From assembly GCA_963922455.1 (NCBI GenBank), contig CAWUIO010000034.1:1-55567 (forward strand): a stretch of DNA of 55,567 nucleotides, in the 5' to 3' direction. The position numbers and the translations under genes were made by a program. Positions 45,488-53,296 of the stretch are shown piece after piece. The DNA comes from CAWUIO01 sp963922455 (GTDB lineage: Bacteria; Bacteroidota; Bacteroidia; Cytophagales; Microscillaceae). Position 1 is the stretch's first letter; each line of letters starts with the position of its first letter. The notes below the pieces were generated by a model. The model searched no databases and was not told the origin of the DNA. It saw only the letters and a list, made by a program, of their open reading frames with translations.

Positions 45488-46057
45488 ATGTCTTATAATT
45501 TTTCACAAAATATTCGCATAGAAGACAAAGAATTTAGCCTCCTTTTGGATCCTATCCGGATTCAGGAAAAAATTGCCCAACTGGCTCAGCAAATTCAAGA
45601 AGACTATGCCGATAAAAATCCGGTACTATTAATTGTTCTGAATGGAGCTTTCAGGTTTGCTGCCGACTTAATTCGACATATGCAATTTCCTCTTGAAATA
45701 TCTTTTATTCGCTTGCAGTCCTATGCCGGTACCCAACAAAGTGGTAGCATAAAAGAAACCATGTCCTTAGATATCTCCTTAGAAGGACGCCACGTCTTAT
45801 TAATTGAAGATATTGTGGATACGGGTGACACCTTAAACTATCTAAGAGAAAAGATAAAGGCGCTTAATCCTGCTTCTTTGAAGGAGGCTACCTTACTTCT
45901 TAAACCCAAGCCAAAGCTTCCCCTAGGGCCAGTACAATACAGAGCATTTGAAATTGATGACCAGTTTGTGCTAGGTTTTGGCTTAGATTATAAGCAAAAA
46001 GGGCGTGAACTCTCAGGAATTTACGTATTAGTACCTCCAAAGCACAAGGAAAATTAG
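45488..46057 (+). CDS. hpt: Hypoxanthine phosphoribosyltransferase
   Basis: 189 aa type I PRTase for purine salvage. PRPP-binding loop VLLIEDIVDTGDTL, the upstream VLNGAFRFAADLIRHM, the flexible-loop serine-tyrosine in LQSYAGTQQSGSIKE, and the C-terminal FVLGFGLDYKQKGRELSGIYVL. It converts hypoxanthine or guanine with PRPP to IMP or GMP. First in the plus-strand run with the two adenylate kinase genes and obg. Confidence 0.94.
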   Translation: MSYNFSQNIRIEDKEFSLLLDPIRIQEKIAQLAQQIQEDYADKNPVLLIVLNGAFRFAADLIRHMQFPLEISFIRLQSYAGTQQSGSIKETMSLDISLEGRHVLLIEDIVDTGDTLNYLREKIKALNPASLKEATLLLKPKPKLPLGPVQYRAFEIDDQFVLGFGLDYKQKGRELSGIYVLVPPKHKEN

Positions 46058-46112
46058 CAGACTACTTTTACCTTTGCCGCTATATAAAATCTCTATTTGA
46101 ATAAACACGGAT

Positions 46113-46688
46113 ATGGTTAACATCATTTTGTTTGGAGCGCCAGGGGCCGGAAAAGGAACCCAAAGTAAATTGCTGATGGAAAAATACAAGCTCATGCATA
46201 TTTCCACAGGTGATTTGCTACACCGGGAGGTAATGGCCCAAACCGAACTCGGGCTACAGGCCAAGCAACTCATGAAAGAAGGAAAGCTGGTCCCAAATGA
46301 TATCGTAGTGGGAATGATTGACCATCAATTACAGGTCCATTGCGACTGTCCTGGCTTTATTTTTGACGGTTTCCCCAGAACCCTGGTTCAAGCCGAAGCC
46401 CTGGATACGATTTTAGCTAAAAATGAGATGAAAATCCACATGGTCATCGCCTTAGAGGTTAAAGAAGAAGAACTCGTGCAAAGGGTATTAACACGAGGCA
46501 AAGAAAAAGGGAGATTTTATGACCAAAATGAAAGTATTGTTCGCAACCGCGTTCAGTCTTATTTTAATGAAACCGCCCCTCTAGCAAAATATTACGAAGA
46601 AAGAAAACAATTCCAGGCTATTGATGGGCAAAGAGATGTCGACTTAATTTTCCAGGAAATATCTAAAATTATCGAAAATAATCCATAA
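46113..46688 (+). CDS. adk: Adenylate kinase paralogue 1 (diverged AMP site)
   Basis: 191 aa. P-loop FGAPGAGKGTQ and DGFPRTLVQAEAL are intact. At the AMP-binding motif usually written STGDxLR, residue 37 is His instead of Arg (STGDLLHREV), and the LID segment reads GRFYDQNES instead of GRADDQ(N/D)E. The family short-LID form carries out ATP + AMP to 2 ADP; the changes make this copy a candidate for altered substrate or reduced activity. It is the first of a tandem pair, 96 bp before the second copy, and shares the hpt-adk-obg order. Confidence 0.92.
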   Translation: MVNIILFGAPGAGKGTQSKLLMEKYKLMHISTGDLLHREVMAQTELGLQAKQLMKEGKLVPNDIVVGMIDHQLQVHCDCPGFIFDGFPRTLVQAEALDTILAKNEMKIHMVIALEVKEEELVQRVLTRGKEKGRFYDQNESIVRNRVQSYFNETAPLAKYYEERKQFQAIDGQRDVDLIFQEISKIIENNP

Positions 46689-46784
46689 GCCGGCATTTCA
46701 TTTTTTTCCTTCTTTGAAATTATTTATTTTAATAATCCTAACTAAGCAAGTACTTATAAATCATTATTAATTAGCGCAAATTGT

Positions 46785-47363
46785 ATGAAAAATATTGTAT
46801 TATTTGGGCCTCCCGGGGCCGGGAAGGGTACCCAAAGTGATAAAATCATAGAAAAATATAAACTTATCCACCTTTCTACCGGGAACCTGTTAAGGGCAGA
46901 AAAAGCCGAAGGAACTGAACTTGGCCTTAAAGCCAAAGAATACATGGACAAAGGGGAGTTGGTTCCCGACGAAGTAGTAATTGGCATGATCAATAACAAG
47001 ATCAAAAATAACCCTGGTTCTAATGGCTTCGTCTTTGACGGCTTTCCGCGTACTATTGCTCAAGCAGAAGCATTAGATAACATGATGGCTGAGAATAATA
47101 TCCACATTTGTGGAATGATTGCCTTAGAAGTACAAGATGAGGAATTAGTATGCCGTTTACTTAAAAGAGCCGAAACATCCGGAAGGGCCGACGATCAAGA
47201 CGAATCTTTGATCCGAAACCGAATCAAAGTCTATTATAATGAGACCGCTCCCGTAGCCGACTACTACCGTAAACAAGATAAATTCCATTCTATCCAAGGC
47301 GTGGGTGATGTAGAACAGATCTTTCAGAGCCTTTGTACCGAGATAGATAAGCTACCCGTTTAA
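46785..47363 (+). CDS. adk: Adenylate kinase paralogue 2
   Basis: 192 aa. P-loop FGPPGAGKGTQ, FDGFPRTIAQAEAL and LID GRADDQDESLIRNRI are canonical, and Arg37 is present in STGNLLRAE (the usual Asp is Asn). This is the better candidate for the housekeeping enzyme. It is ~50% identical by eye to the neighbouring copy over the first 110 residues. A perfect hairpin lies between its stop and obg. Confidence 0.95.
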   Translation: MKNIVLFGPPGAGKGTQSDKIIEKYKLIHLSTGNLLRAEKAEGTELGLKAKEYMDKGELVPDEVVIGMINNKIKNNPGSNGFVFDGFPRTIAQAEALDNMMAENNIHICGMIALEVQDEELVCRLLKRAETSGRADDQDESLIRNRIKVYYNETAPVADYYRKQDKFHSIQGVGDVEQIFQSLCTEIDKLPV

Positions 47364-47386
47364 TTTGTTTTCACATGCCTCCCGTT

Positions 47387-47414
47387 TAATTGTCCGGTCA
47401 AAACCGGACAATTA
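47387..47414 (+). promoter_or_regulatory. Perfect 12-bp hairpin between adk2 and obg
   Basis: TAATTGTCCGGT and ACCGGACAATTA are exact inverted repeats around a 4-nt loop CAAA. No T run follows, so it is not a classic terminator. It sits 47 bp before the obg start codon, so it may tune obg expression as an mRNA structure or a protein operator. Role unproven. Confidence 0.6.
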
Positions 47415-47461
47415 CTCGATGTATTGGGGAAAAACTTTACCTATATCTGCCAGCAAAACCC

Positions 47462-48463
47462 ATGAGCTCAAACTTTATAGATTATGTCAAGATATATTTC
47501 CGGTCGGGAGCGGGGGGGAGTGGTTCCCGTAGCTTTCGGAGAGAAAAGTTTGTGCCCAAAGGTGGTCCCGACGGAGGTGATGGAGGTAGAGGAGGTCATA
47601 TCATCCTTAAAGCCAATTCCCAACTCTGGACCCTGCTTCACCTAAAATACCAGAAACACATCCGGGCCAAAGACGGTCATAGTGGAAGCGGACAAAGATC
47701 TACCGGAGCCCAAGGCGAAGACGTTTACGTGGAAGTCCCCCTAGGCACCATTGCCAAAGATGCTGAGACCGAAGAAATCATAGCCGAAGTCACCGAAGAC
47801 CAAGAAGAAACCCTCTTGCTAGCCGGAGGGCGAGGAGGATTAGGAAACTTTCACTTCAAAAGCTCTACCCGGCAAGCCCCGCAATATGCCCAGCCAGGGG
47901 AGCCTAGTGAGGAAAAAGCCATTATTCTCGAGTTAAAAGTCTTGGCCGATGTAGGATTGGTAGGCTTCCCTAATGCTGGCAAATCTACCCTTCTCTCTGT
48001 ATTATCGGCGGCTAAGCCCGAAGTGGCCGACTACCCCTTTACCACCTTGGTGCCCAACCTGGGGGTTGTACCGTATCGTGACTACCGCTCTTTTGTCATG
48101 GCCGATATCCCAGGAATAATCGAGGGAGCGGCCGAGGGCAAAGGCTTAGGAACCCGTTTTTTAAGACATATCGAAAGAAACTCCGTCCTACTTTTTTTAA
48201 TCTCAGCCGAAAATCCAGATATTAGAGAAGCTTACCAGACACTACTCGGTGAGCTAAAACGATACAATCCCGAGCTATTAGACAAAAAAAGGCTGCTAGC
48301 CATAAGTAAAAGCGATCTCTTGGATGATGAACTCATAGCCCTCATCCAAAAGGAGCTCCCCCCAGATTTGCCCTATTTATTTATTTCCTCGGTTCAGCAA
48401 AAGGGACTTCAGGACTTAAAAGACATGATTATGGAAGCTATCGAGAAAGAAGTTTCCGCTTAA
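47462..48463 (+). CDS. obgE: Obg/CgtA GTPase
   Basis: 333 aa from the ATG giving MSSNFIDYVKIYFRSGAGGSGS, the family N-terminus; a longer frame from 47390 adds 24 unrelated residues. The Obg glycine-rich domain has GGPDGGDGGRGGHIIL and AGGRGGLGNFHFKSSTRQAP. G domain: G1 GFPNAGKSTL, G3 DIPGIIEGA, G4 ISKSD. It binds the 50S ribosomal subunit and links ribosome assembly to stress. No C-terminal acidic extension. The thioesterase gene follows by 16 bp. Confidence 0.95.
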   Translation: MSSNFIDYVKIYFRSGAGGSGSRSFRREKFVPKGGPDGGDGGRGGHIILKANSQLWTLLHLKYQKHIRAKDGHSGSGQRSTGAQGEDVYVEVPLGTIAKDAETEEIIAEVTEDQEETLLLAGGRGGLGNFHFKSSTRQAPQYAQPGEPSEEKAIILELKVLADVGLVGFPNAGKSTLLSVLSAAKPEVADYPFTTLVPNLGVVPYRDYRSFVMADIPGIIEGAAEGKGLGTRFLRHIERNSVLLFLISAENPDIREAYQTLLGELKRYNPELLDKKRLLAISKSDLLDDELIALIQKELPPDLPYLFISSVQQKGLQDLKDMIMEAIEKEVSA

Positions 48464-48479
48464 TTTCAAAGCTCAAGAT

Positions 48480-49226
48480 ATGAATAATAACGCTATTTTT
48501 CGGGATTGGTACCAAATACGGTATTATGAAGTGGATAGTAACAATCGCCTCTCTATACCTGCTTTGGCCAATTTTCTTCAAGAAGCGGCCAACCGAAATT
48601 GTGTGAAGCTCAAAATATCCATGGCCGACCTCATGGAAAAAAACCTAAGCTGGGTTTTGATGCGCCTGAAACTTCATATTCATGAGTTGCCTCAGCTACA
48701 CGACTCCATCGAGATTTTAACCTACCCGGCCGGTTTTGAAAAGTACTACGTTCACCGGGATTTTCAAGTACTCAATCAAGAAGGTAAGCAAATCATTAGG
48801 GCTACCAGCATTTGGTTGGTCATGGACCTGAGCCAACGTAAATTGGCTTCTGTCCCTAGTTTTATCTCCGAAACCCAATTGCCCGAAGGGGTGCAGTTTT
48901 TTGATCGTATCACCGAAAAATTACCCTCATTTAGCAGTGAGCCCTCCATTTCGGTTCCCTTTCAAGCGGGTTGGTATGACCTGGATGTCAACCAACACGT
49001 CAATAATGTGCATTACATCCGTTGGATACTTGAGGCTGTCCCCCAAACGATGTTAGCCAATGGCCGTTTGAAGCTACTCGACATTATGATCCGTCATGAA
49101 TGTCTTTACCGGCAAACCGTAAAAAGTAATCTCCTGATGCTTCGGCCCAACCACTACTTGCATTCCCTTTTCAACAACAAGGTTAATAAAGAATTGGCCA
49201 TTGCTACCAGTCAATGGGAATTGTAA
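48480..49226 (+). CDS. Acyl-ACP thioesterase (FatA-like)
   Basis: 248 aa double hot-dog enzyme. N-terminal part YYEVDSNNRLSIPALANFLQEAANR and the second hot-dog with DLDVNQHVNNVHYIRWILEA, the Asn/His catalytic region of plant-type acyl-ACP thioesterases. It releases free fatty acids from ACP. Bacterial members are widespread in Bacteroidota and Firmicutes. Repeat element H starts 22 bp after the stop codon. Confidence 0.88.
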   Translation: MNNNAIFRDWYQIRYYEVDSNNRLSIPALANFLQEAANRNCVKLKISMADLMEKNLSWVLMRLKLHIHELPQLHDSIEILTYPAGFEKYYVHRDFQVLNQEGKQIIRATSIWLVMDLSQRKLASVPSFISETQLPEGVQFFDRITEKLPSFSSEPSISVPFQAGWYDLDVNQHVNNVHYIRWILEAVPQTMLANGRLKLLDIMIRHECLYRQTVKSNLLMLRPNHYLHSLFNNKVNKELAIATSQWEL

Positions 49227-49248
49227 TCCCTACTCAAACGATTTTTCT

Positions 49249-49377
49249 GGAGCTGCCCCCGGCGTTCAAGTAAGCTGCCAGCATCCCAAGAAACTGCCGC
49301 CGGGGTCGGGCTTTCGCTACTCGCTGCCTTGCCCACCGGCCAACACGAGCTCAAACAGGCCGCTCTATCCCTCAGCC
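49249..49377 (-). repeat. Structured ~130-bp interspersed element, copy H
   Basis: A 129-bp copy of the GGCTG subtype: outer stem GGCTG/CAGCT (one G-U), inner helix CCCCGGC/GCCGGGG. The core is identical to A, B, D, F and G. Its CAGCTCC end lies 22 bp after the thioesterase stop codon. Confidence 0.87.
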
Positions 49378-49424
49378 AAAGAAGAAGAGAGAGCCGGAAA
49401 TAGAGACAGAGAGAAGAGATTTAA
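49378..49424 (+). repeat. Purine-rich tract beside element H
   Basis: A GAGA-rich run that on the minus strand gives the pyrimidine-rich sequence just upstream of element H. Comparable to the tracts beside elements D and E. Confidence 0.5.
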
Positions 49425-49532
49425 GTTTATAGAGCGGAAGCCCGAGCTCTTGAAAATTAGCTTCACTGGGCTCCCCTTAGTCGCTTGTAAGCCCAAACAG
49501 CCAAGGCCCTGCAAAAAAACAAGCAAAGACGT

Positions 49533-49636
49533 GCTCGTTTACCAGCAAATTCACTTAAACGAGCCTCGCGACTGCGGAGAACTGCTTTTTACTGAAAATT
49601 CGGGCGGCCCCTTCGGAACACCCACTCACCAAGGGG
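49533..49636. repeat. Pair of inverted repeats between elements H and I
   Basis: GCTCGTTT/AAACGAGC (49533-49564) and CCCCTT/AAGGGG (49608-49636) form two stem-loops in an otherwise unassigned segment. Could be a separate structured element or a transposon remnant. Confidence 0.4.
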
Positions 49637-49749
49637 TTTGGTTTGCTAGTCGGAAGCCAATATTTTACCTCAAGAAAGCTTGTAATCTTTTTTGCAAATA
49701 AACGGCCTTCTTTATAATCATTTATCCCTTGAAGTCTCAGGGTTCCTTT

Positions 49750-49878
49750 GGCTTAGGGATAGAGCCTTTGTTTGAGCCCGAAATAGGCCGCGGGGGGCAG
49801 GCGAGTGGCGAAAGCCCGACCCGTGCCTTGCCCTAAATGGCTTATTCAGAAACACATGGCTAGGCACGGGTAAGCCCC
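49750..49878 (+). repeat. Structured ~130-bp interspersed element, copy I
   Basis: A 129-bp copy. Outer stem GGCTT/AAGCC, middle helix CCCG/CGGG, inner helix ACCCGTGCC/GGCACGGGT, a third base-pair version of the same helix. The core has GTGGCGAAAGCCCG, as in E. Its AAGCCCC end lies 59 bp past the tail-specific-protease stop codon, tail to tail. Confidence 0.88.
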
Positions 49879-49937
49879 AAAAAAAACCTCAAACCAGAGT
49901 TTATCCAGCTTGAGGTTATCCAGGAGTACATTTGCAT

Positions 49938-52013
49938 TTAACCCATGGCATTTTCAATGAGTTCTCTTAATATCCGGAGGGAGTTTTTAAGATAAGGATC
50001 TCCTACTTTATCAAAAGGTTTGTCTTCCTTGCTTATTTCTCCAAACAGCTCATCTCTTTCTTTTTGTTTTTCGGTGTAGGCGTCCGACTCTACTTTTCGT
50101 TTTTCCAGATTAAGCGAAACCCTATCCCGTTTCCTTAACTCTTTTATTTCGTCGATCATTTCCAGGAGGGTTTGCAGCTCCTCGTCGGTTTTGAGACGCT
50201 TCTTGAATGACTTTTGCAGTTTTAGGATATCGGCCTTAGCCAGATCGCCTTCTTTGGTAAAATTGGCCGACTTAATCTCATCCCAAGGCAGGGCAGACGC
50301 TTCGCTACTTTCTCCCACAATTTCTCTTCCGTATAAGGAAGGTAACTCGATATCGGGCACTACTCCTTTGTGTTGGGTACTACTACCGGTGGCCCGATAA
50401 TACTTTTGGAGGGTAAGTTTTACTTGACCGGCATTCTTGCCATCACTATTTTTTATGAAGCGTGTCAAGTCTATCATTTGCTGGACGGTTCCTTTACCAA
50501 AGGTTTGCTCACCCACAATAAGGCCGCGCTCATAATCTTGGATAACCCCGGCAAAGATCTCGGAAGCCGAAGCACTAAACTCATTTACCATGACGAGTAA
50601 AGGGCCTTCGTAAAATTTTTCGGGATCATTATCTGCTTTCATCTCTATCTCGCCCTGTTTGTTGCGTACCTGCACAACTGGCCCACGTTTGATAAACAGG
50701 CCACTTAAAGCAATTGCCTCTTGTAAATAGCCTCCCCCATTGTTTCGGAGGTCAATGATCAAGCCATCTGCCCCTTCGGCCTCCAAGGCGGTAATCAACT
50801 TTTTCACATCATTGGTGGTGCTCTTGTAATCTTTTACGCCAGCTTGGTAATCTTCAAAGTTGACATAGAAGTTCGGTATCGTAATTACTCCAAATTGGTA
50901 TGTCTTATCACCCTTACTACCGGGCACTTCGATCATGCGCTTACTGGCCGATTGCTCTTCCAGTTTTATTTTATCCCTGACCAAACGGATAACGGTGGGG
51001 GGAGCATTGGCCCCAGCATCCCCCGGAATCACTTGGAGGCGTACTACGGTGCCCTTATCTCCCCGGATTAGGCTCACCACATCATTAATACGCCAACCTA
51101 CCACATCGGTAAATTCTTCATCATCTCCCTGAGCCACTCCTACGATTTTATCGTCGGCTTTGAGTTCTTTGCTCTTAAAAGCAGGGCCCCCTGGTATAAT
51201 CTCTACAATCACCGTAAAATCATCTTGATTTTGTAAGCGAGCGCCAATTCCTTCAAAGGATTTATTCAGCTCCATATTGAAGGATTCTGAATTTACGGGT
51301 GAGAAATACGTGGTATGAGGATCAAAAGCACTGGAAAGTGAGTTCATAAATATCTCAAATACATCCTCGCTCTTATACTGGTGGGCATATCTTTGACTTC
51401 GTTCATATCGGCTTAGGACTGTCTCTTTGCTTTCTTCCTCGGTTTTACCGGCCAACATAAGCGATAAGACACTATTTTTTATCTGCTTTCGCCATATCCC
51501 ATCCAATTCGGCTTCGGTTTGGGGCCAGGGAAGCGAATCCCGGTTGGTAAGGAGGTACTCATCCTTTTCATAATCAAATTTCTGTTCGGGTAAATCGGCG
51601 ATAATCTTTTCCAAGCGATTGAGCACACGCTGTTTACGGACATTAAACATCTCATAGATTGGATCTAAGTTGCCTTCCAACAAGTAATCGTCAATTAATT
51701 GACTGTTTTTTCTAAAACGCTCTATGTCGGAGGCCAAAAAATACAGGCGGTTGCCATCCAGGGCATCCAGGTAATTGCTTAAAATCTTTTGAGAAGTCTC
51801 GTTATTGAGTTTTTGGTCACTGTAATGATACAAATTAATAAATTGCGTGACCAGGGCGGCTTTTTGTTTGTGTACTTCTTCGGGTTTAAGGAGGGAAGTA
51901 TCGGCCAGGGTAAACGGGTATGCTTCTAGTCTCTGGATAGGGTTTTGATTATGAAAACTCCATACAATGGCTAGAACAATAGGAATTAAAATTAAGTAAG
52001 CGGCTTTTTTCAT
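49938..52013 (-). CDS. prc: Carboxy-terminal processing (tail-specific) protease, S41
   Basis: 691 aa from the ATG giving the signal MKKAAYLILIPIVLAIVWSF; the longer frame from 52064 adds 17 non-signal residues. A helical N-domain, a PDZ (~240-330; NKSFEGIGARLQNQDDFTVIVEIIPGGPAFKS), and the S41 protease (catalytic Ser in NEFSASASEIFAG, Lys in GEQTFGKGTVQQ) with C-terminal DUF3340. Periplasmic endopeptidase that trims C-termini; cleaves tagged or misfolded envelope proteins. Alone on the minus strand. Confidence 0.95.
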   Translation of the reverse strand: MKKAAYLILIPIVLAIVWSFHNQNPIQRLEAYPFTLADTSLLKPEEVHKQKAALVTQFINLYHYSDQKLNNETSQKILSNYLDALDGNRLYFLASDIERFRKNSQLIDDYLLEGNLDPIYEMFNVRKQRVLNRLEKIIADLPEQKFDYEKDEYLLTNRDSLPWPQTEAELDGIWRKQIKNSVLSLMLAGKTEEESKETVLSRYERSQRYAHQYKSEDVFEIFMNSLSSAFDPHTTYFSPVNSESFNMELNKSFEGIGARLQNQDDFTVIVEIIPGGPAFKSKELKADDKIVGVAQGDDEEFTDVVGWRINDVVSLIRGDKGTVVRLQVIPGDAGANAPPTVIRLVRDKIKLEEQSASKRMIEVPGSKGDKTYQFGVITIPNFYVNFEDYQAGVKDYKSTTNDVKKLITALEAEGADGLIIDLRNNGGGYLQEAIALSGLFIKRGPVVQVRNKQGEIEMKADNDPEKFYEGPLLVMVNEFSASASEIFAGVIQDYERGLIVGEQTFGKGTVQQMIDLTRFIKNSDGKNAGQVKLTLQKYYRATGSSTQHKGVVPDIELPSLYGREIVGESSEASALPWDEIKSANFTKEGDLAKADILKLQKSFKKRLKTDEELQTLLEMIDEIKELRKRDRVSLNLEKRKVESDAYTEKQKERDELFGEISKEDKPFDKVGDPYLKNSLRILRELIENAMG

Positions 52014-52218
52014 GCTTAAGGCATTTATATAAAGGGTGAGATCTGCTAAATTATAATGTCTCACTCGTAATCACAAATACGAAAATTGCTTCATATTAGT
52101 CAACAATATTTACGATAAAAAGATTAATTCATTTCATATTATGGTCATTTTATATAAAATTTAACCTATATTTCTTATACTTTTCTTCCAAGAGTTCTAT
52201 TAAACCCTAGTTTCCGCA

Positions 52219-52722
52219 TTGATGACAAACCTTATCATTCCTCCCTATTATCAAGCTTTTGTAAACTTACTAGAGGGTAAAAATGCCCTCGAAGGTCTAA
52301 AAGCAGATTACCAGGCTTGGTCTTTTGCCCAAGAAGTAGCCCATGATCAGGGGCAAAAAGCCTATGCTCCAGGAAAATGGACCTTAAATGAGCTTTTGGC
52401 CCACATCATAGACTCCGAAAGGGTATTTGCCTACCGGGCCATGTGTTTTGCCCGGGGAGAAAAGCAAGACCTTCCCGGTTTTGAGCAAGATGATTATGTG
52501 GCCCAGAGTGGCGCAAATGCCCGCCAATTTTCTGATATGTGGCAGGAGTTTAATCAAGTTAGGGAAGCAAGTATTAGTCTATTTTCTTCTTTCAGCGAGG
52601 AGGCACGCATGCGGTCTGGCCATGCGAATGGGCTTGAAATTTCGGTTGAAGTCATTGGACGAGTGATGGCTGGGCACGCTATGCACCATCGAGGATTTAT
52701 CAAGAATAAGTACCTAATTTGA
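52219..52722 (+). CDS. DinB-family protein
   Basis: 167 aa four-helix bundle. The DinB His triad is visible: His in LNELLAHIIDSERVFAYR and two His in MAGHAMHHRGFIKNKY. Many relatives are annotated as damage-inducible or bacillithiol-transferase-like proteins; this cell makes bacillithiol (bshC), which fits but does not prove it. It is divergent from the protease gene. Confidence 0.87.
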   Translation: MMTNLIIPPYYQAFVNLLEGKNALEGLKADYQAWSFAQEVAHDQGQKAYAPGKWTLNELLAHIIDSERVFAYRAMCFARGEKQDLPGFEQDDYVAQSGANARQFSDMWQEFNQVREASISLFSSFSEEARMRSGHANGLEISVEVIGRVMAGHAMHHRGFIKNKYLI

Positions 52723-52837
52723 CACTGCTCATAAGCGAAACAAGGTAAAATTCTTTCATTTTCTTTATTTACATAATATAATTCTTCATATTGCTTTTAC
52801 AGCTAAATATATCCCACACATTTAAGCAAAAAGCAAT

Positions 52838-53296
52838 ATGATAGTAGGAACCGTACATGTCTATTTGATCAAAAACTTTGAGAAGAAGACTTCTAAGTCT
52901 GGAGCCGAAGTATTTGTTGGTCAAGGACTTTATGAAAATCCGGTAAATGCACCTGGTCAAGTAAATGAAGTTTTGGTACGTTTGTACACCTATGATGCCT
53001 CCGTTTTGAACATATTTGGTGGCACTAATTACCAAAACCGCTTGATTGCATTTAGCGGCGTCTTTCGTTTGTATCAATTCGTGGATGGGGATTCAGGCTC
53101 TGACTTAAGCAATAATCCTGAAATTGTTCGCCGTTATGAAATGGAAGTTCGGGATTGGCAACTTATTACCAAGCATACGTACACCAATGACCTTAGTACT
53201 ACGCAAGCTCAACGATTGTTTCCTGATACTCAGGAAAGCGGGGATGATGACCCGCCAGTGGATAATGGAAACTGTAAGCCAGACGGCAACGGTTAA
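52838..53296 (+). CDS. Small protein overlapping the CHAT gene, 152 aa
   Basis: Unrecognised. The first ~120 residues look beta-rich (IVGTVHVYLIKNFEKK, EVLVRLYTYDASVLNIFGG, RLIAFSGVFRLYQF), ending in an acidic, Pro/Asn/Gly-rich tail (QESGDDDPPVDNGNC). No signal peptide. Its last 32 bp overlap the likely start of the CHAT protease gene in another frame, so translation of the two is probably coupled and their products may interact (inference). Confidence 0.7.
   Translation: MIVGTVHVYLIKNFEKKTSKSGAEVFVGQGLYENPVNAPGQVNEVLVRLYTYDASVLNIFGGTNYQNRLIAFSGVFRLYQFVDGDSGSDLSNNPEIVRRYEMEVRDWQLITKHTYTNDLSTTQAQRLFPDTQESGDDDPPVDNGNCKPDGNG

Larger units (their letters stand above)
49227..49937. other. 711-bp spacer with two convergent-gene elements (H, I)
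   Basis: Contains repeat element H (minus), a purine-rich tract, a ~325-bp middle segment with two inverted repeats, and repeat element I (plus). An open frame from 49201 to 49701 reads through element H into the middle segment and has no recognisable product. No gene is supported. Confidence 0.75.

Noticed and set aside
49201..49701. 166-aa open frame on the plus strand
   Set aside because: Starts inside the thioesterase gene, crosses element H and the middle segment; no family features, so not taken as a gene.
41..49878. CRISPR-like repeats
   Set aside because: Copies are kilobases apart, ~130 bp long, in both orientations, with no spacers or cas genes.
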